From: Pseudarthrobacter enclensis
GTDB lineage: Bacteria; Actinomycetota; Actinomycetes; Actinomycetales; Micrococcaceae
Reading direction: 5' to 3'
DNA: 64,000 nt
Assembly: GCF_030811655.1 (NCBI RefSeq)
Contig: NZ_JAUSRE010000007.1
Coordinates: forward strand, 143,298 to 207,297
The position numbers and the translations under genes are program-made. The notes below the pieces were generated by a model. The model worked only from the letters and a program-made list of their open reading frames with translations, made no database searches and was not told the DNA's origin. This document shows, piece after piece, positions 1 to 8,162 of this stretch (the first letter of the stretch is position 1; each line of letters starts with the position of its first letter).

Positions 1-719
1 AACTGCACCGTGCCGCTGACTGGGCCAAGGACCAGAGCTACGTCCTTGGCGTCCTCACCCATGAACAGCTCAAGCACTCCATGTTTCCCCTGGCGGATAC
101 CCCGTCCAAGGCCGAAGTGCGGGCGGAGGCGGAGCGGCGGGGCCTTTCCGTTGCCAACAAGCCGGACAGCCATGACATCTGCTTCATTCCCGACGGTGAC
201 ACTGCCGGCTGGCTTGCCGAAAAGATCGAGATGACCACCGGCGACATCGTGGACGAGACCGGCGCCAAGGTAGGGGAGCACCCCGGAGCCAACGCCTTCA
301 CTGTCGGACAGAGGCGTGGACTCAAGCTGGGAACTCCTGCCGCCGACGGCAAGCCGCGCTTCGTCCTGGAGATCCGGCCGAAGGAGAACAAGGTGGTGGT
401 GGGTCCCGGGGCGCTGCTGGCGATCGACGAGATCCGCGGTATCAAGGTTTCCTGGGCAGGCCTGCCCATCACCGAGGTGGAAACGGGCGCCGAGTTCGAC
501 TGCTACGCGCAGGTCCGTGCACACGGGGACCCCGTTCCTGCGACTGCACGGATGGAACCCGCCACTGACGGTACCGGCGCCAGCCGGCTCGTGGTCCGCC
601 TGGTGTCGCCATTGCGGGGGGTCGCTCCCGGCCAGACCGTCGTGTTGTACCAGGGCAGCCGCGTGCTGGGCCAGGCCACCATCGACACCGCCCGCTCGCT
701 CCAACGCGCCGCTCTGTAA
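1..719 (+). CDS. mnmA: tRNA 2-thiouridine(34) synthase MnmA, 5'-truncated
   Basis: The reading frame is open from base 3 of the window to the TAA at 717-719, so the N-terminal part with the ATP-pyrophosphatase P-loop lies outside. The motif KDQSYVLGVL near the left edge and DICFIPDGD further on are typical of MnmA/TrmU. The Cys in ICFI corresponds to the second catalytic cysteine that carries the persulfide and forms the disulfide during thiolation of U34 in tRNA. The C-terminal half looks like the usual beta-barrel domain (GQRRGLKLG). The enzyme acts in the cytoplasm and takes sulfur from a cysteine desulfurase. The family assignment is firm; only the start is missing. Confidence 0.93.
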   Translation, partial: LHRAADWAKDQSYVLGVLTHEQLKHSMFPLADTPSKAEVRAEAERRGLSVANKPDSHDICFIPDGDTAGWLAEKIEMTTGDIVDETGAKVGEHPGANAFTVGQRRGLKLGTPAADGKPRFVLEIRPKENKVVVGPGALLAIDEIRGIKVSWAGLPITEVETGAEFDCYAQVRAHGDPVPATARMEPATDGTGASRLVVRLVSPLRGVAPGQTVVLYQGSRVLGQATIDTARSLQRAAL

Positions 720-733
720 CCCAACCACTTTCA

Positions 734-762
734 GCACCGCCACGGTTTCGCGGGGGTGGTGC
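734..762 (+). terminator. imperfect hairpin after mnmA
   Basis: GCACCGCC and GGTGGTGC form an 8-bp stem with one mismatch, starting 15 bases after the mnmA stop. There is no T-tract, as is common in high-GC actinobacteria, so termination activity is only a guess. Confidence 0.3.
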
Positions 763-817
763 GTTGCCGTGCCCGGGCCCGCCCTCCGCCTTTGCGGGGC
801 GCACTGCTGGGTAACTT

Positions 818-839
818 TTGAGAAAATATTGTGTCTCAA
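818..839. promoter_or_regulatory. inverted repeat TTGAGA-N10-TCTCAA, possible operator
   Basis: Two perfect 6-base arms lie in an AT-richer patch between mnmA and the peptide transporter, about 130 bases before the start of the binding-protein gene. The size and spacing fit a dimeric repressor site. No regulator can be named from the sequence. Confidence 0.3.
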
Positions 840-897
840 CTCACAGGAATTGCCGTCCCGAGGGCTGACTCTCTGATTGAATCTAGGGATCAGCACT

Positions 898-941
898 GCA
901 CGCCGGCGTCTGGGAGTATCAACCTGTGACCGCCGGCGTGC
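898..941 (+). promoter_or_regulatory. leader stem-loop before the binding-protein gene
   Basis: GCACGCCGGCG (898-908) and CGCCGGCGTGC (931-941) are perfect 11-base inverted arms around a 22-base loop. The element ends 28 bases before the ATG at 970, so it would fold in the 5' leader of the transporter mRNA. It could be an RNA control element or a protein-binding site. It matches no riboswitch class I recognise. Confidence 0.4.
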
Positions 942-969
942 GCGTACTCATCGGAAAGAAAGTTCACAG

Positions 970-2610
970 ATGATCAAGAGCACTACTGGCCTGCACCGCG
1001 CCATCGCGCTGGCAGGCATCTCCGCCCTGGCCCTGACAGCCTGCACGGGGCCATCGGGCGGCGGCGGTGGAACGGCCACCGGCGGCAGTGCCGGCGGCGG
1101 TGCCATCACTTTCGGAACCACGGACAAGGTCGTCACCCTCGACCCCGCCGGGTCCTACGACGCAGGCTCCTTCCTGGTGATGAACCAGGTCTACCCCTTC
1201 CTGATGAACTCCAAGCCCGGCTCTGCCGAGGTCAGCCCGGACATCGCCGAATCTGCCTCGTTCACTGCTCCCACCGAATTCACGGTGAAGCTCAAGCCCA
1301 ACCTGAAGTTTGCCAACGGCCACGCCCTGACCTCATCAGACGTGAAGTTCTCCTACGACCGCGTCATGAAGATCGACGATCCCAACGGCCCCGCGTCCCT
1401 GCTCTCCAACCTCAAGTCGGTCGAGGCCAAGGACGACACCACCGTGGTCTTCAACCTGAAGCAGGCAAATGACCAGGTGTTCCCCAGCGTCCTGGGGACC
1501 AACACCGGCCCCATCGTGGACGAGGAAGTCTTCCCGGCCGACAAGATCATGAGCGATGAGGACATCGTCGCCGCCAAGCCCTTCGCCGGCCCCTACACGA
1601 TCGACTCCTACAAGAAGAACGAACTCGTCAGCCTCAAGGCCAATGCGGACTACAACGGACTGCTGGGCAAGCCGGCCAATGACAGCGCCGTCATCAAGTA
1701 CTACGCCGACTCCAACAACCTCAAGCTGGACGTCCAGGGCGGCAACATCGACGTTGCCGGCCGCAGCCTCACCGCCACGGACGCCGCGGACCTCGGCAAG
1801 GACTCCAAGGTCAAGGTCTACAAGGGACCGGGTGGCGAGCTTCGCTACATCGTCTTCAACTTCGACACCATGCCGTTCGGCGCCAAGACGCCCGAAGCCA
1901 ACCCGGCCAAGGCCCTCGCGGTGCGGCAGGCCATGGCCGACATCGTGGACCGCCAGGCCATTTCCGACCAGGTTTACAAGGGCACGTATGTTCCCGCCTA
2001 CTCCGTGGTCCCGGACGGCCTGCCCGGGGCAACCCAGCCGCTGAAGGACATGTATGGCGACGGCAGCGGCAAGCCCAGCGTGGACAAGGCCAAGAAGACC
2101 CTGGCGGACGCCGGCGTTACCGGGCCCGTCACCGTGAAGCTGCAGTACAACCCGGACCACTACGGCAAGTCCTCCGGTGACGAGTACGCCATGGTCAAGG
2201 AGCAGCTGGAGAAGTCGGGCCTGTTCACCGTGGACCTGCAGTCTACCGAATGGGTGACGTACTCCAAGGCACGCACCTCTGACGCGTACCCCGTTTACCA
2301 GCTCGGTTGGTTCCCGGACTACTCGGATGCGGACAACTACCTCACTCCCTTCTTCATCCCGGGCAACTTCCTCAAGAACCACTACGAGAACCCCACTGTC
2401 ACGGACCTGATCCAGAAGCAGCTGACCACGCCGGACAAGACAGAGCGCCAGAAGCTGATCGGGGATGCCCAGACGGCTGTGGCAAAGGACCTCTCCACCC
2501 TGCCGCTCCTCCAGGGCTCGCAGCTTCTGGTAGCGGGGGCTGACGTCAAGGGTGTCGAGAAGACCCTTGACCCCTCCTTCAAGACCCGCCTTGGCGTCCT
2601 GTCCAAGTAA
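970..2610 (+). CDS. peptide/nickel-type ABC transporter substrate-binding lipoprotein
   Basis: A 546-residue family 5 extracellular solute-binding protein (DppA/OppA type). The N-terminus has a basic start, a hydrophobic segment and the lipobox ALTAC, giving a lipidated Cys25, followed by a Gly/Ser-rich tether. The mature part reads as a class C binding protein (DPAGSYDAGSFLVMNQ, then the core around residues 80-500). The ATG at 970 was chosen because it puts the signal peptide at the N-terminus and follows a purine-rich GGAAAGAAAG. The open frame extends upstream to 877, but that part does not look like a signal peptide. The permeases and ATPase downstream make it the receptor of a di/oligopeptide importer. 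The actual ligand is not readable. Confidence 0.9.
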   Translation: MIKSTTGLHRAIALAGISALALTACTGPSGGGGGTATGGSAGGGAITFGTTDKVVTLDPAGSYDAGSFLVMNQVYPFLMNSKPGSAEVSPDIAESASFTAPTEFTVKLKPNLKFANGHALTSSDVKFSYDRVMKIDDPNGPASLLSNLKSVEAKDDTTVVFNLKQANDQVFPSVLGTNTGPIVDEEVFPADKIMSDEDIVAAKPFAGPYTIDSYKKNELVSLKANADYNGLLGKPANDSAVIKYYADSNNLKLDVQGGNIDVAGRSLTATDAADLGKDSKVKVYKGPGGELRYIVFNFDTMPFGAKTPEANPAKALAVRQAMADIVDRQAISDQVYKGTYVPAYSVVPDGLPGATQPLKDMYGDGSGKPSVDKAKKTLADAGVTGPVTVKLQYNPDHYGKSSGDEYAMVKEQLEKSGLFTVDLQSTEWVTYSKARTSDAYPVYQLGWFPDYSDADNYLTPFFIPGNFLKNHYENPTVTDLIQKQLTTPDKTERQKLIGDAQTAVAKDLSTLPLLQGSQLLVAGADVKGVEKTLDPSFKTRLGVLSK

Positions 2611-2644
2611 GCACTCCACCCCCATCCGGCTCTGACGGGCCAGA

Positions 2645-2675
2645 GGCGGGACGCCGCAACGGCGTCCCGCCTTTT
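2645..2675 (+). terminator. strong hairpin between binding protein and permeases
   Basis: GGCGGGACGCCG, loop CAA, CGGCGTCCCGCC, then TTTTG: a perfect 12-bp stem with a short T-run, 35 bases after the lipoprotein stop. It lies inside the transporter operon, so it probably acts as a partial terminator or 3' stabiliser that gives more binding protein than membrane components. Confidence 0.75.
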
Positions 2676-2737
2676 GCCGGTCATCAGCCAGCATCGAGGG
2701 GACTGCTGGCTCCCGGTCACCACGAATCCAGGTACCG

Positions 2738-3829
2738 ATGACAACTTTGATTGACGCGCCACCCAGTGACGCGGACGCGCTCCTTCCGCCCAAGAAAAAG
2801 CAGGGAGGCGGAGGGCTGGGCCAGTACATCCTGGTCCGCTTCCTGCTGATCTTCCCTACCATCCTCATCCTCGTCACCATGGTGTTCTTCCTGATGCGGA
2901 TCACCGGCGACCCCATCACGGCCGCAATGGGCGGCCGGCTTCCCCCGGACCAGCTGCAGGAACGGATCCACGCCGCCGGCTATGACCGGCCCCTGTTCGC
3001 GCAGTACTTCGAATACCTGGGCCAGCTGGCTACAGGCAACTTTGGCACCACCCTCTCGGACAACCGCAAGGTCACCGAGATGCTGACCACCTACGGCTCC
3101 GCCACCCTGGAGCTGGCCATCAACGCCATCATCGTCGCTCTGGTGGTGGGCATCCCTTTGGGGATGATCGCCGCCCACCGGCGTGACCACCTGCCGGACG
3201 CCGTGCTCCGGATCCTGGCCATCCTGTTCTACGCCACCCCTGTCTTCTTTGCTGGAATGCTGCTCAAACTCATCTTTTCGGTGTGGCTGCACTGGCTCCC
3301 GGTGGCCGGACGCGCCGGCACCAGGACCGAACTGTCACTCACAGCCCTGGAAGCCCCCACCGGCATCTACTGGCTGGACGCCCTGCGCAGCGGCAACATG
3401 GCTGCCCTCAGCGACGTGATGTCCCACGCCGTCCTTCCGGCGCTGGCCCTTGGCCTCCTGACGGCAGGGGTCTTCCTGCGCCTGGTCCGGACCAACGTCA
3501 TCGGCACACTCGGCAAGGACTACATCGAGGCGGGCCGCTCACGCGGCGTCAGCGAATATCGGCTGGTGACCAAGCACGCCTACAAGCCGGCGCTGATCCC
3601 CATCATCACGGTCATGGGCCTGCAGATCGCAGTGCTGCTCGGCGGGGCCGTGCTCACCGAAACAACCTTTGAGTGGAAAGGCCTCGGATTCCAGCTGGCC
3701 AACTACCTCACGGCGCGCGACTTCGTCGCCGTCCAGGGCATCGTGGTGCTGCTGGCCGTCATCGTCGCCGTCACCAACTTCATCGTGGACATCATCGCCG
3801 CGCTGATCGACCCCCGCGTGAGGTACTGA
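2738..3829 (+). CDS. dipeptide/oligopeptide ABC transporter permease (DppB/OppB type)
   Basis: A 363-residue inner-membrane protein with an N-terminal transmembrane helix (about 29-50) and the periplasmic loop typical of DppB, then five further helices. The EAA-type cytoplasmic loop is visible as DYIEAGRSRGVSEYRLVTKHA, the contact site for the ATPase. The start ATG follows a weak AGG. The stop is one base before the next permease start, so the two are translated together. It forms the channel with the next gene. Confidence 0.92.
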   Translation: MTTLIDAPPSDADALLPPKKKQGGGGLGQYILVRFLLIFPTILILVTMVFFLMRITGDPITAAMGGRLPPDQLQERIHAAGYDRPLFAQYFEYLGQLATGNFGTTLSDNRKVTEMLTTYGSATLELAINAIIVALVVGIPLGMIAAHRRDHLPDAVLRILAILFYATPVFFAGMLLKLIFSVWLHWLPVAGRAGTRTELSLTALEAPTGIYWLDALRSGNMAALSDVMSHAVLPALALGLLTAGVFLRLVRTNVIGTLGKDYIEAGRSRGVSEYRLVTKHAYKPALIPIITVMGLQIAVLLGGAVLTETTFEWKGLGFQLANYLTARDFVAVQGIVVLLAVIVAVTNFIVDIIAALIDPRVRY

Positions 3830-3830
3830 C

Positions 3831-4856
3831 ATGACTGCCGAGACCACCCTGAAACCCGTGGCCAACCCGCGGGCATCCTTCTTCCGGCGGCTGCCGGTTG
3901 TTTCCCACTTCAATAAGAGCGTCGGGCTGCAACGCTTCATGCTGGTGGTGGGGCTCGTCCTCACCGGCATCTTCCTGCTCACAGCATTGGCTGCTCCGCT
4001 GCTGGCGCCGTACGGCTTCGCGCAGCTCTCGGATGCCGACGGCAACTTCCCCACCCAGCAGGCCCCCGGCGGCAAGCACCTTCTGGGCACCACCGTGGGC
4101 GGATACGACGTCCTTTCACGCGTGATCTGGGGTACCCAGACCGCACTGCTGGTCATCATCGTGGCCGTGGTCCTCTCGATTTTCGCCGGTGTCATCCTCG
4201 GCCTGGTCAGCGGCTACATCGGCGGCTGGCTTGACCGAATCCTGGTGGTCGTCGCCGACGCGATCTACGCGTTCCCGTCGCTGCTGGTGGCCATCGTGAT
4301 GGCGATCGTCATCAGCGGCGGGCAGTCCAGCCTGCTGGGCGGAATCCTGGCTGCCGCCATCTCCATCACGGTGGTGTTCATCCCGCAGTACTTCAGGGTG
4401 ATCCGCGCCGAGACCATCCGGCTGAAGGCCGAGCCCTTCGTCGAATCGGCCAAGGTGGTTGGCGCATCCAACATCCGCATCATGACCCGGCACATCTACC
4501 GGAACGCCACCCGCACACTGCCGCTGATCTTTACCCTCAACGCCTCCGAATCCATCCTGACCCTGGCCGGGCTGGGCTTCCTTGGCTTCGGCATTGAACC
4601 AAGCTCGGCGGCCGAGTGGGGATTCGACCTGAACAAGGCGCTTGCGGACACCACCTCAGGCATCTGGTGGACCGGGCTGTTCCCGGGCCTCGCGATTGTC
4701 TGGACAGTCCTCGGGCTGACACTGGTGGGCGAAAGCATCAACGACCTGAACGATCCGCGTCTCCGCGGCCGGAAGCGGACCGGCCGCAAAGCTGCTGCCG
4801 CCGCACCGGGCACTCGCGCCGGTTCCGGCCCCGAAACAGAATTGAGCAACCCGTGA
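3831..4856 (+). CDS. dipeptide/oligopeptide ABC transporter permease (DppC/OppC type)
   Basis: A 341-residue permease with an N-terminal cytoplasmic tail, a first helix around residues 37-60 and the DppC-type segment LLGTTVGGYDVLSRVIWGTQ. The EAA loop is seen in AEPFVESAKVVGASNIRIM. The C-terminus carries a basic and Ala-rich extension (RKRTGRKAAAAAPGTRAG). The stop overlaps the GTG of the ATPase gene by four bases (GTGA), a sign of translational coupling. It partners the preceding permease. Confidence 0.92.
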   Translation: MTAETTLKPVANPRASFFRRLPVVSHFNKSVGLQRFMLVVGLVLTGIFLLTALAAPLLAPYGFAQLSDADGNFPTQQAPGGKHLLGTTVGGYDVLSRVIWGTQTALLVIIVAVVLSIFAGVILGLVSGYIGGWLDRILVVVADAIYAFPSLLVAIVMAIVISGGQSSLLGGILAAAISITVVFIPQYFRVIRAETIRLKAEPFVESAKVVGASNIRIMTRHIYRNATRTLPLIFTLNASESILTLAGLGFLGFGIEPSSAAEWGFDLNKALADTTSGIWWTGLFPGLAIVWTVLGLTLVGESINDLNDPRLRGRKRTGRKAAAAAPGTRAGSGPETELSNP

Positions 4857-6568
4857 GCGAAAACCTCGGTTCACTGTCCGACCAGCAGGACCAGGACCGG
4901 AAAACCGTCCTGGACATCGACCACCTGAAGGTCACCTTCGCCACCGACGGGGGAGACGTGTACGCCGTCAAGGATGTCAGCCTGGAGGTCAAAGCCGGCG
5001 AGGTGCTGGCCATCGTGGGCGAATCCGGCTCCGGCAAGACGGTCACGGCAAAGACCATCCTGGGGCTGCTCCCCGAGACCGCCGTAAGCTCGGGAGCCGT
5101 GCTGATCAACGGCACCAACGTCATCAGCCTCAGTCCGGGGCGGCTCCGCCAGATCCGCGGACGGGACGTGGCCATGGTGTTCCAGGAGCCCTCCACCGCC
5201 CTCAATCCCGTGTTCACCGTGGGATGGCAGATTGCGGAGGGGATCCGTGCGCACGCCGGAGCCAACGGCGGGGGACGGGTCTCCGCCAAGGAAGCCAAGG
5301 CCCGGGCCATTGAGGCGCTGCGCAAAGTGGGGATCCCGGATCCCGAACACCGGGTCAACTATTATCCGCACCAGTTCTCAGGAGGCCAGAAGCAGCGTGT
5401 GGTGATTGCCGCCGCCCTGGCGCTGAACCCGGGCCTGATCGTGGCGGACGAGCCCACCACGGCCCTGGACGTCACGGTCCAGGCGGAAATCCTGGAACTC
5501 CTCCGGGACCTGCGGGACAAATACGGCACCTCGATCGTGCTCATCACGCACAACATGGGCGTCGTGGCGGACCTGGCGGACCGGGTGGTGGTGATGTACC
5601 AGGGCGATGTCGTGGAGGAAGCCACATCGAAGACACTGTTCGCCGAACCCCGGCAGGACTACACCCGGCACCTGCTGGCTGCAGTGCCCCACCTCGGCCG
5701 CAACTCGGCGTCGGAAGGCCTCACTGAGCGGCGGCACCAGGATGAGGAGGTACTGGTGGCTGCCGACAACCTGGTGATCGAATATCCCGGGCGGCTCGGC
5801 ACGCCGGCGTTCAAGGCCGTGGACGGTGTCAGCTTCACCCTGTCCAGGGGAGAGGTATTTGGCCTGGTGGGAGAGTCCGGCTCCGGAAAAACAACGATTG
5901 GCCGGGCCATCGCCGGGCTAAACCGCACCACGGGAGGCAGCCTCAAGGTGCTGGGCTACGAGATGCTGAACCTTCGCGAACGCACTTTCAAACCGCTGCG
6001 CAAAGACATCGGCTTCGTCTTCCAGGACCCTGCCGCATCCTTCAACCCGCAGCTGACCATTGGCGAGTGTATTGCCGAGCCCATGCTCATCCACACCCGG
6101 CCCAGCGAAGCACAGGCGCGCAAGCGCGTCGGTGAGCTGCTTGAATCAGTCCAGTTGCCGGCGTCGTACGCAGGACGGTACCCGCACGAACTGTCCGGCG
6201 GACAGCGGCAGCGGGCATCACTGGCCCGCGCCCTCAGCCTGAACCCCCGGCTGCTGATCGCGGACGAGCCGACGTCGGCCCTGGACGTTTCGGTGCAGGC
6301 AAAGGTGCTGGAGCTGTTCCGGGACATCCAGGAGGAGTTCGGGTTCGGCTGCCTGTTCATCAGCCACGACCTTGCCGTGGTGGACATCCTGTCCTCCTGG
6401 GTGGGCGTGCTGTACAAGGGGAAGCTGGTGGAACAGGGGATCGGCAGCCAGGTCATGGGCAACCCGCAGCATGACTACACCCGGCGGCTGATTGCCTCCC
6501 TGCCGGTGCCGGACCCTGCCGAACAGGCCAAACGCAGGGAGGAGCACCGCGCACTCCTGGGGACCTGA
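4853..6568 (+). CDS. fused double-ATPase subunit of peptide ABC transporter (DppD-DppF type)
   Basis: A 571-residue protein with two complete nucleotide-binding domains. Domain 1 has Walker A GESGSGKT (about 56-63), signature FSGGQKQR and Walker B LIVADEP. Domain 2 (from about residue 300) has Walker A GESGSGKT, signature LSGGQRQR and Walker B LLIADEP. Each domain ends in the oligopeptide-transporter C-terminal signature. The single polypeptide replaces the separate DppD and DppF, as in GsiA/YejF-type proteins. The GTG start at 4853 overlaps the upstream stop by four bases. The frame is open further upstream (from 4616), but that part is antisense-like and is rejected. Confidence 0.93.
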   Translation: MSENLGSLSDQQDQDRKTVLDIDHLKVTFATDGGDVYAVKDVSLEVKAGEVLAIVGESGSGKTVTAKTILGLLPETAVSSGAVLINGTNVISLSPGRLRQIRGRDVAMVFQEPSTALNPVFTVGWQIAEGIRAHAGANGGGRVSAKEAKARAIEALRKVGIPDPEHRVNYYPHQFSGGQKQRVVIAAALALNPGLIVADEPTTALDVTVQAEILELLRDLRDKYGTSIVLITHNMGVVADLADRVVVMYQGDVVEEATSKTLFAEPRQDYTRHLLAAVPHLGRNSASEGLTERRHQDEEVLVAADNLVIEYPGRLGTPAFKAVDGVSFTLSRGEVFGLVGESGSGKTTIGRAIAGLNRTTGGSLKVLGYEMLNLRERTFKPLRKDIGFVFQDPAASFNPQLTIGECIAEPMLIHTRPSEAQARKRVGELLESVQLPASYAGRYPHELSGGQRQRASLARALSLNPRLLIADEPTSALDVSVQAKVLELFRDIQEEFGFGCLFISHDLAVVDILSSWVGVLYKGKLVEQGIGSQVMGNPQHDYTRRLIASLPVPDPAEQAKRREEHRALLGT

Positions 6569-6594
6569 TTCCGCAGGAATCCCATGCTGTGGAG

Positions 6595-6627
6595 AGCGCC
6601 GGTGCCGGCAGGCCCGGCACCGGCGCT
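6595..6627 (+). terminator. hairpin after the peptide transporter operon
   Basis: AGCGCCGGTGCCGG, loop CAGGC, CCGGCACCGGCGCT: a perfect 14-bp stem 26 bases after the ATPase stop. No T-tract follows. It also separates the operon from the promoter of the next gene. Confidence 0.65.
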
Positions 6628-6657
6628 TAACACCCGCGGCTATTCGATCGGCTCCCC

Positions 6658-6669
6658 TAGACTGGAGCC
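6658..6669 (+). promoter_or_regulatory. -10 element giving a leaderless chorismate mutase mRNA
   Basis: TAGACT at 6658-6663 is a good actinobacterial -10 and ends six bases before the ATG at 6670, so transcription should start at or next to the start codon. No clear -35 and no Shine-Dalgarno sequence are visible, which fits a leaderless message. Confidence 0.5.
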
Positions 6670-7077
6670 ATGACGCAGCACAACCCCAGCTCTCCTGGCT
6701 CCGACGATTTTGATCCATCCGCCAGCTCCCTGGCAGGCCACGTGGACGATTCGGTGATGGCTGAACTGCTGTCCATCCGCTCCAGCATCGACAACATTGA
6801 TGCCACCTTGGTGTACCTCCTGGCAGAGCGCTTCAAAGCGACCCAAAAAGTGGGCTTCCTGAAGGCAACCCACCGCCTGCCGGCCGGCGATCCGGGACGT
6901 GAGGCAGCGCAGATCGCACGGCTGCGGCGCCTCGCGGAGGACGCGCACCTCGACCCTGCGTTCGCGGAAAAATTCCTCAACTTCATCATCGGCGAAGTGA
7001 TCCGCCACCATGAGGCCATCGCCGAGGACCATCAGGCCTCCTCCGGCCAGCAGCCCCAGACCTCCGCACTGGCGTGA
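6670..7077 (+). CDS. chorismate mutase, AroQ class
   Basis: A 135-residue all-helical protein. IRSSIDNIDATLVYLLAERF followed by KATQKVGFLKA and a C-terminal helix ending FLNFIIGEVIRHHEAIAED matches the AroQ fold, which converts chorismate to prephenate for phenylalanine and tyrosine synthesis. The Arg of the first helix and the Arg/Lys of KATQKVGFLK correspond to substrate-binding positions. There is no signal peptide, so it is the cytosolic type. The stop overlaps the next gene's GTG by four bases. Confidence 0.88.
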   Translation: MTQHNPSSPGSDDFDPSASSLAGHVDDSVMAELLSIRSSIDNIDATLVYLLAERFKATQKVGFLKATHRLPAGDPGREAAQIARLRRLAEDAHLDPAFAEKFLNFIIGEVIRHHEAIAEDHQASSGQQPQTSALA

Positions 7078-8159
7078 GCCGGGAACAGCAACAGCCCGGG
7101 TCCGCCCCTCTAAGTGCCTCCCATCAGCCCAAGGAGGCCACGCCCCTGCAGGTAACTGCCACGGGCCTCGGAACCTGGCCCGGGGAAGACCCCCTGGAAG
7201 CCGCCCGGATCATCCGGGGGGAGCTCGGCAGCCCGCACCTGCCGTTCCTGGCGGAATTGCCGGACCGCGGGGTTGGTTCCGATGCCCTGGGACGCACAGC
7301 GTCGCTCCTGGAAGATCTCGCGGTGGACGTCCAGCCCCATGGGTGGCGGCTGGTCGACCGGCCCGGCAAGGACATGCGCCGCGCGGCGTCGGCCCTGGCC
7401 ACGGACCTGAACGTCCTGGCAGATGTTGCAGGGGCAGAGGACGCGTCCGCCGGTGAACTGAAAGTGCAGTTGGTTGGTCCGCTCAGCCTTGCGGCCGGCC
7501 TCTACCTGCACAACGGAGAGCGGGCCCTGCTGGATTACGGCGCCCGCCGGGATCTCGCTGCTTCCCTTTCTGCTGGCGTGGCCGGCTTCCTCACGCGGGT
7601 GGCGGCCGCCGTTCCGGGCACCCGCGTGGTGGTGCAGGTGGATGAGCCGGCCATCGCCGCCGTACTTGGCGGGACCATCCCCACAGCGAGCGGCTACCGC
7701 ACGCTTCGGGCGGTGGCAGCATCAGAGGTACGCGAATCCTGGCGCCTGGTCCTGGACGCCCTTCGCTCCTCCGGTGCAGCCGGGGTAGTGCTGGCCTTCC
7801 CCGAGATCGAGGCACCCATCGAACTGGCCCTGGCGGCAGGGGCGGACGGCGTGGCATTGCCGCTCAAAGCCCTGACTAACCGGCAGTGGGAGCAGGTGGC
7901 GGGAGCCATGGAGGCAGGAAAACAGTTTTGGGCCGGAGCGGTGGACCTATCCTCCAAGGGCCCGCTGCCCAAGGTGGCCGACTGCGTGGACTCCGTATGG
8001 CGTCCCTGGCGCCAGCTGGGCCTTCCGCCCTCGCTGCTCGCTGCCGTGCGGGTAACGCCCTCTGCGGGACTGGCCGGACTTACCCCGGCGCAGGCCACGG
8101 CGGTCCTGGGCAGGCTGACGCACGTCGCCGACGGCCTGAACCAGCAGGCACTGGGGTAG
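7074..8159 (+). CDS. MetE/UROD-fold protein without zinc ligands, Rv3015c-like
   Basis: A 361-residue protein resembling the C-terminal catalytic barrel of cobalamin-independent methionine synthase: TGLGTWPGEDPLEAARII at the start, LKVQLVGPLSLAAGLYL, then VVVQVDEPAIAAVL. Stand-alone versions are common in actinobacteria, for example Rv3015c of M. tuberculosis. In working MetE the strand after the DEP motif carries His-x-Cys zinc ligands. Here the equivalent stretch is GVVLAFPEIEAPI, and the only cysteine lies far downstream, so homocysteine activation by zinc is unlikely. The GTG start overlaps the chorismate mutase stop. Its true function is unknown; methionine synthase should not be assumed. 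Confidence 0.7.
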   Translation: MSREQQQPGSAPLSASHQPKEATPLQVTATGLGTWPGEDPLEAARIIRGELGSPHLPFLAELPDRGVGSDALGRTASLLEDLAVDVQPHGWRLVDRPGKDMRRAASALATDLNVLADVAGAEDASAGELKVQLVGPLSLAAGLYLHNGERALLDYGARRDLAASLSAGVAGFLTRVAAAVPGTRVVVQVDEPAIAAVLGGTIPTASGYRTLRAVAASEVRESWRLVLDALRSSGAAGVVLAFPEIEAPIELALAAGADGVALPLKALTNRQWEQVAGAMEAGKQFWAGAVDLSSKGPLPKVADCVDSVWRPWRQLGLPPSLLAAVRVTPSAGLAGLTPAQATAVLGRLTHVADGLNQQALG

Positions 8160-8162
8160 GCG

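Noticed and set aside
877..969. Upstream extension of the binding-protein gene
   Set aside because: It would bury the signal peptide inside the protein; the ATG at 970 restores a normal lipoprotein.
1336..2919. 527-codon open frame antisense to the binding-protein gene
   Set aside because: A shadow frame of high-GC coding DNA; the translation has no domain and is biased to Val/Gly/Arg, while the plus strand encodes a clear lipoprotein.
4616..4852. N-terminal extension of the double ATPase
   Set aside because: It would overlap the DppC-like gene in another frame; the GTG at 4853 gives four-base overlap and a normal N-terminus.
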